Source of the DNA: Bacillus benzoevorans
GTDB taxonomy: Bacteria > Bacillota > Bacilli > Bacillales > Cytobacillaceae
Length of the DNA: 62,420 nucleotides
Assembly: GCF_014207535.1 (NCBI RefSeq)
Contig: NZ_JACHGK010000019.1
Coordinates: forward strand, 11,684 to 74,103
Direction of reading: 5' to 3'
A program made the translations under genes and the position numbers. This document shows, in pieces, positions 62,158 through 62,420 of the stretch. Every line of letters begins with the position of its first letter. Within the stretch, counting starts at the first letter, position 1. The notes under the pieces were generated by a model that was not told the DNA's origin, did not search any database, and saw only the letters and a list, made by a program, of their open reading frames with translations.

Positions 62158-62346
62158 ATGGAGAAGCAGCAAGAATTGAGGGAAAAGGGAGCACGAAAAG
62201 ATGGTCCTGCAGAAGGTGCAGGCAAAGAAAAGAAAGCAGCGGCTAAAAGAATGCTCTTAGACGGATTAGCAGTAGAACTAATCGCTAAGTTCACAGACCT
62301 AGATGTATAAGAAGTTGAGGAAATAAAAAGGGAGCATTCCTGTTAG
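62158..62346 (+). pseudogene. C-terminal remnant of an Rpn/PDDEXK-transposase family gene
   Basis: The frame from 62158 encodes MEKQQELREKGARKDG ... AKRMLLDGLAVELIAKFTDLDV, stop, EVEEIKREHSC. The pattern (charged linker, then LLxxGLxxELIAKxTxL..EEI) is the tail of Rpn-family recombination-promoting nucleases/transposases. An internal TAA (62308-62310) breaks the final helix and the upstream part is in another frame, so it is decayed. The last 74 bases of the window show nothing I can identify. Confidence 0.55.
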
Positions 62347-62420
62347 AAGGATTTTCGGGGACTTGAACAAAAAAGAGCCCTCTTGGTATGATACGGGGTG
62401 TCAAATCGTTGCGCGAAATG

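Noticed and set aside
62049..62294. An 81-aa minus-strand ORF
   Set aside because: Antisense to the Rpn-type remnant and without recognisable features.
1..62420. tRNA, rRNA or tmRNA genes
   Set aside because: No cloverleaf, TTCGA-loop or rRNA core sequence was noticed on either strand, although a tool-based scan was not possible.

Overview
The window reads as chromosomal DNA of a motile, competence-encoding Bacillaceae member (Bacillus/Neobacillus/Mesobacillus type). The evidence is low-GC DNA, GGAGG-type ribosome binding sites, and a block matching the Bacillus subtilis order yvyE-degS-degU-comFA-comFC-yvyF-flgM-flgN-flgK-flgL-yviE-fliW-csrA-hag. All calls are made by reading the sequence; no database search was run.

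Layout. 1-0.81 kb: a 52-bp tandem array with hairpin arms. 1-3.2 kb: ctaG and an LCP-family (TagU-like) gene, both on the minus strand. 3.5-16 kb: a surface-polysaccharide cluster with two paralogous O-antigen polymerase/ligase-like proteins, a probable dTDP-rhamnose 4-epimerase, three glycosyltransferases, an acyltransferase and rmlACBD, followed by tagO and an LTA-synthase-family gene (16.6-20.1 kb). 20.2-28.4 kb: yvyE, degS/degU, a 2Fe-2S ferredoxin gene set between two DnaA-box clusters, comFA, a 5'-truncated NERD gene where comFB would lie, and comFC. 28.4-37.4 kb: a PAS-GGDEF diguanylate cyclase and the flagellar hook-filament operon, ending in a flagellin gene interrupted by two ORF-less group I introns. 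37.4-38.8 kb: small motility genes and decayed flagellin 3' ends, one still attached to an intron fragment. 38.9-45.5 kb: a c-di-GMP-I riboswitch in front of a 2142-aa secreted repeat protein. 46-57.4 kb: an accessory/defence region with a three-gene ABC-3C conflict system, a second YjfB-like gene, a Vsr-like nuclease with tandem N-terminal repeats, and a P-loop ATPase with a zinc ribbon and winged helix. 57.7-62.4 kb: lipoproteins, a small membrane protein, an SLH-LRR surface protein and a broken Rpn-family remnant.

How the parts fit. The rml genes make dTDP-L-rhamnose for the upstream glycosyltransferases and epimerase; LCP and TagO belong to wall-polymer attachment and initiation. DegS/DegU control the motile, competent and secretory states. 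FlgM, FliW and CsrA are the standard checkpoints on flagellin: a sigma-D promoter and a GGA-loop hairpin are visible before hag. The diguanylate cyclase and the riboswitch place c-di-GMP production and sensing in the same neighbourhood as the flagellin genes.

Most notable: two self-splicing introns in one flagellin gene, with an exact P1/P10 guide for the first; decayed flagellin and intron copies next to it; the riboswitch-controlled giant protein with mutually exclusive terminator and antiterminator arms; the ABC-3C locus; two MITEs with perfect 8-bp target duplications; DnaA-box clusters around the ferredoxin gene; and a six-fold GCACC repeat phased at 20-21 bp.
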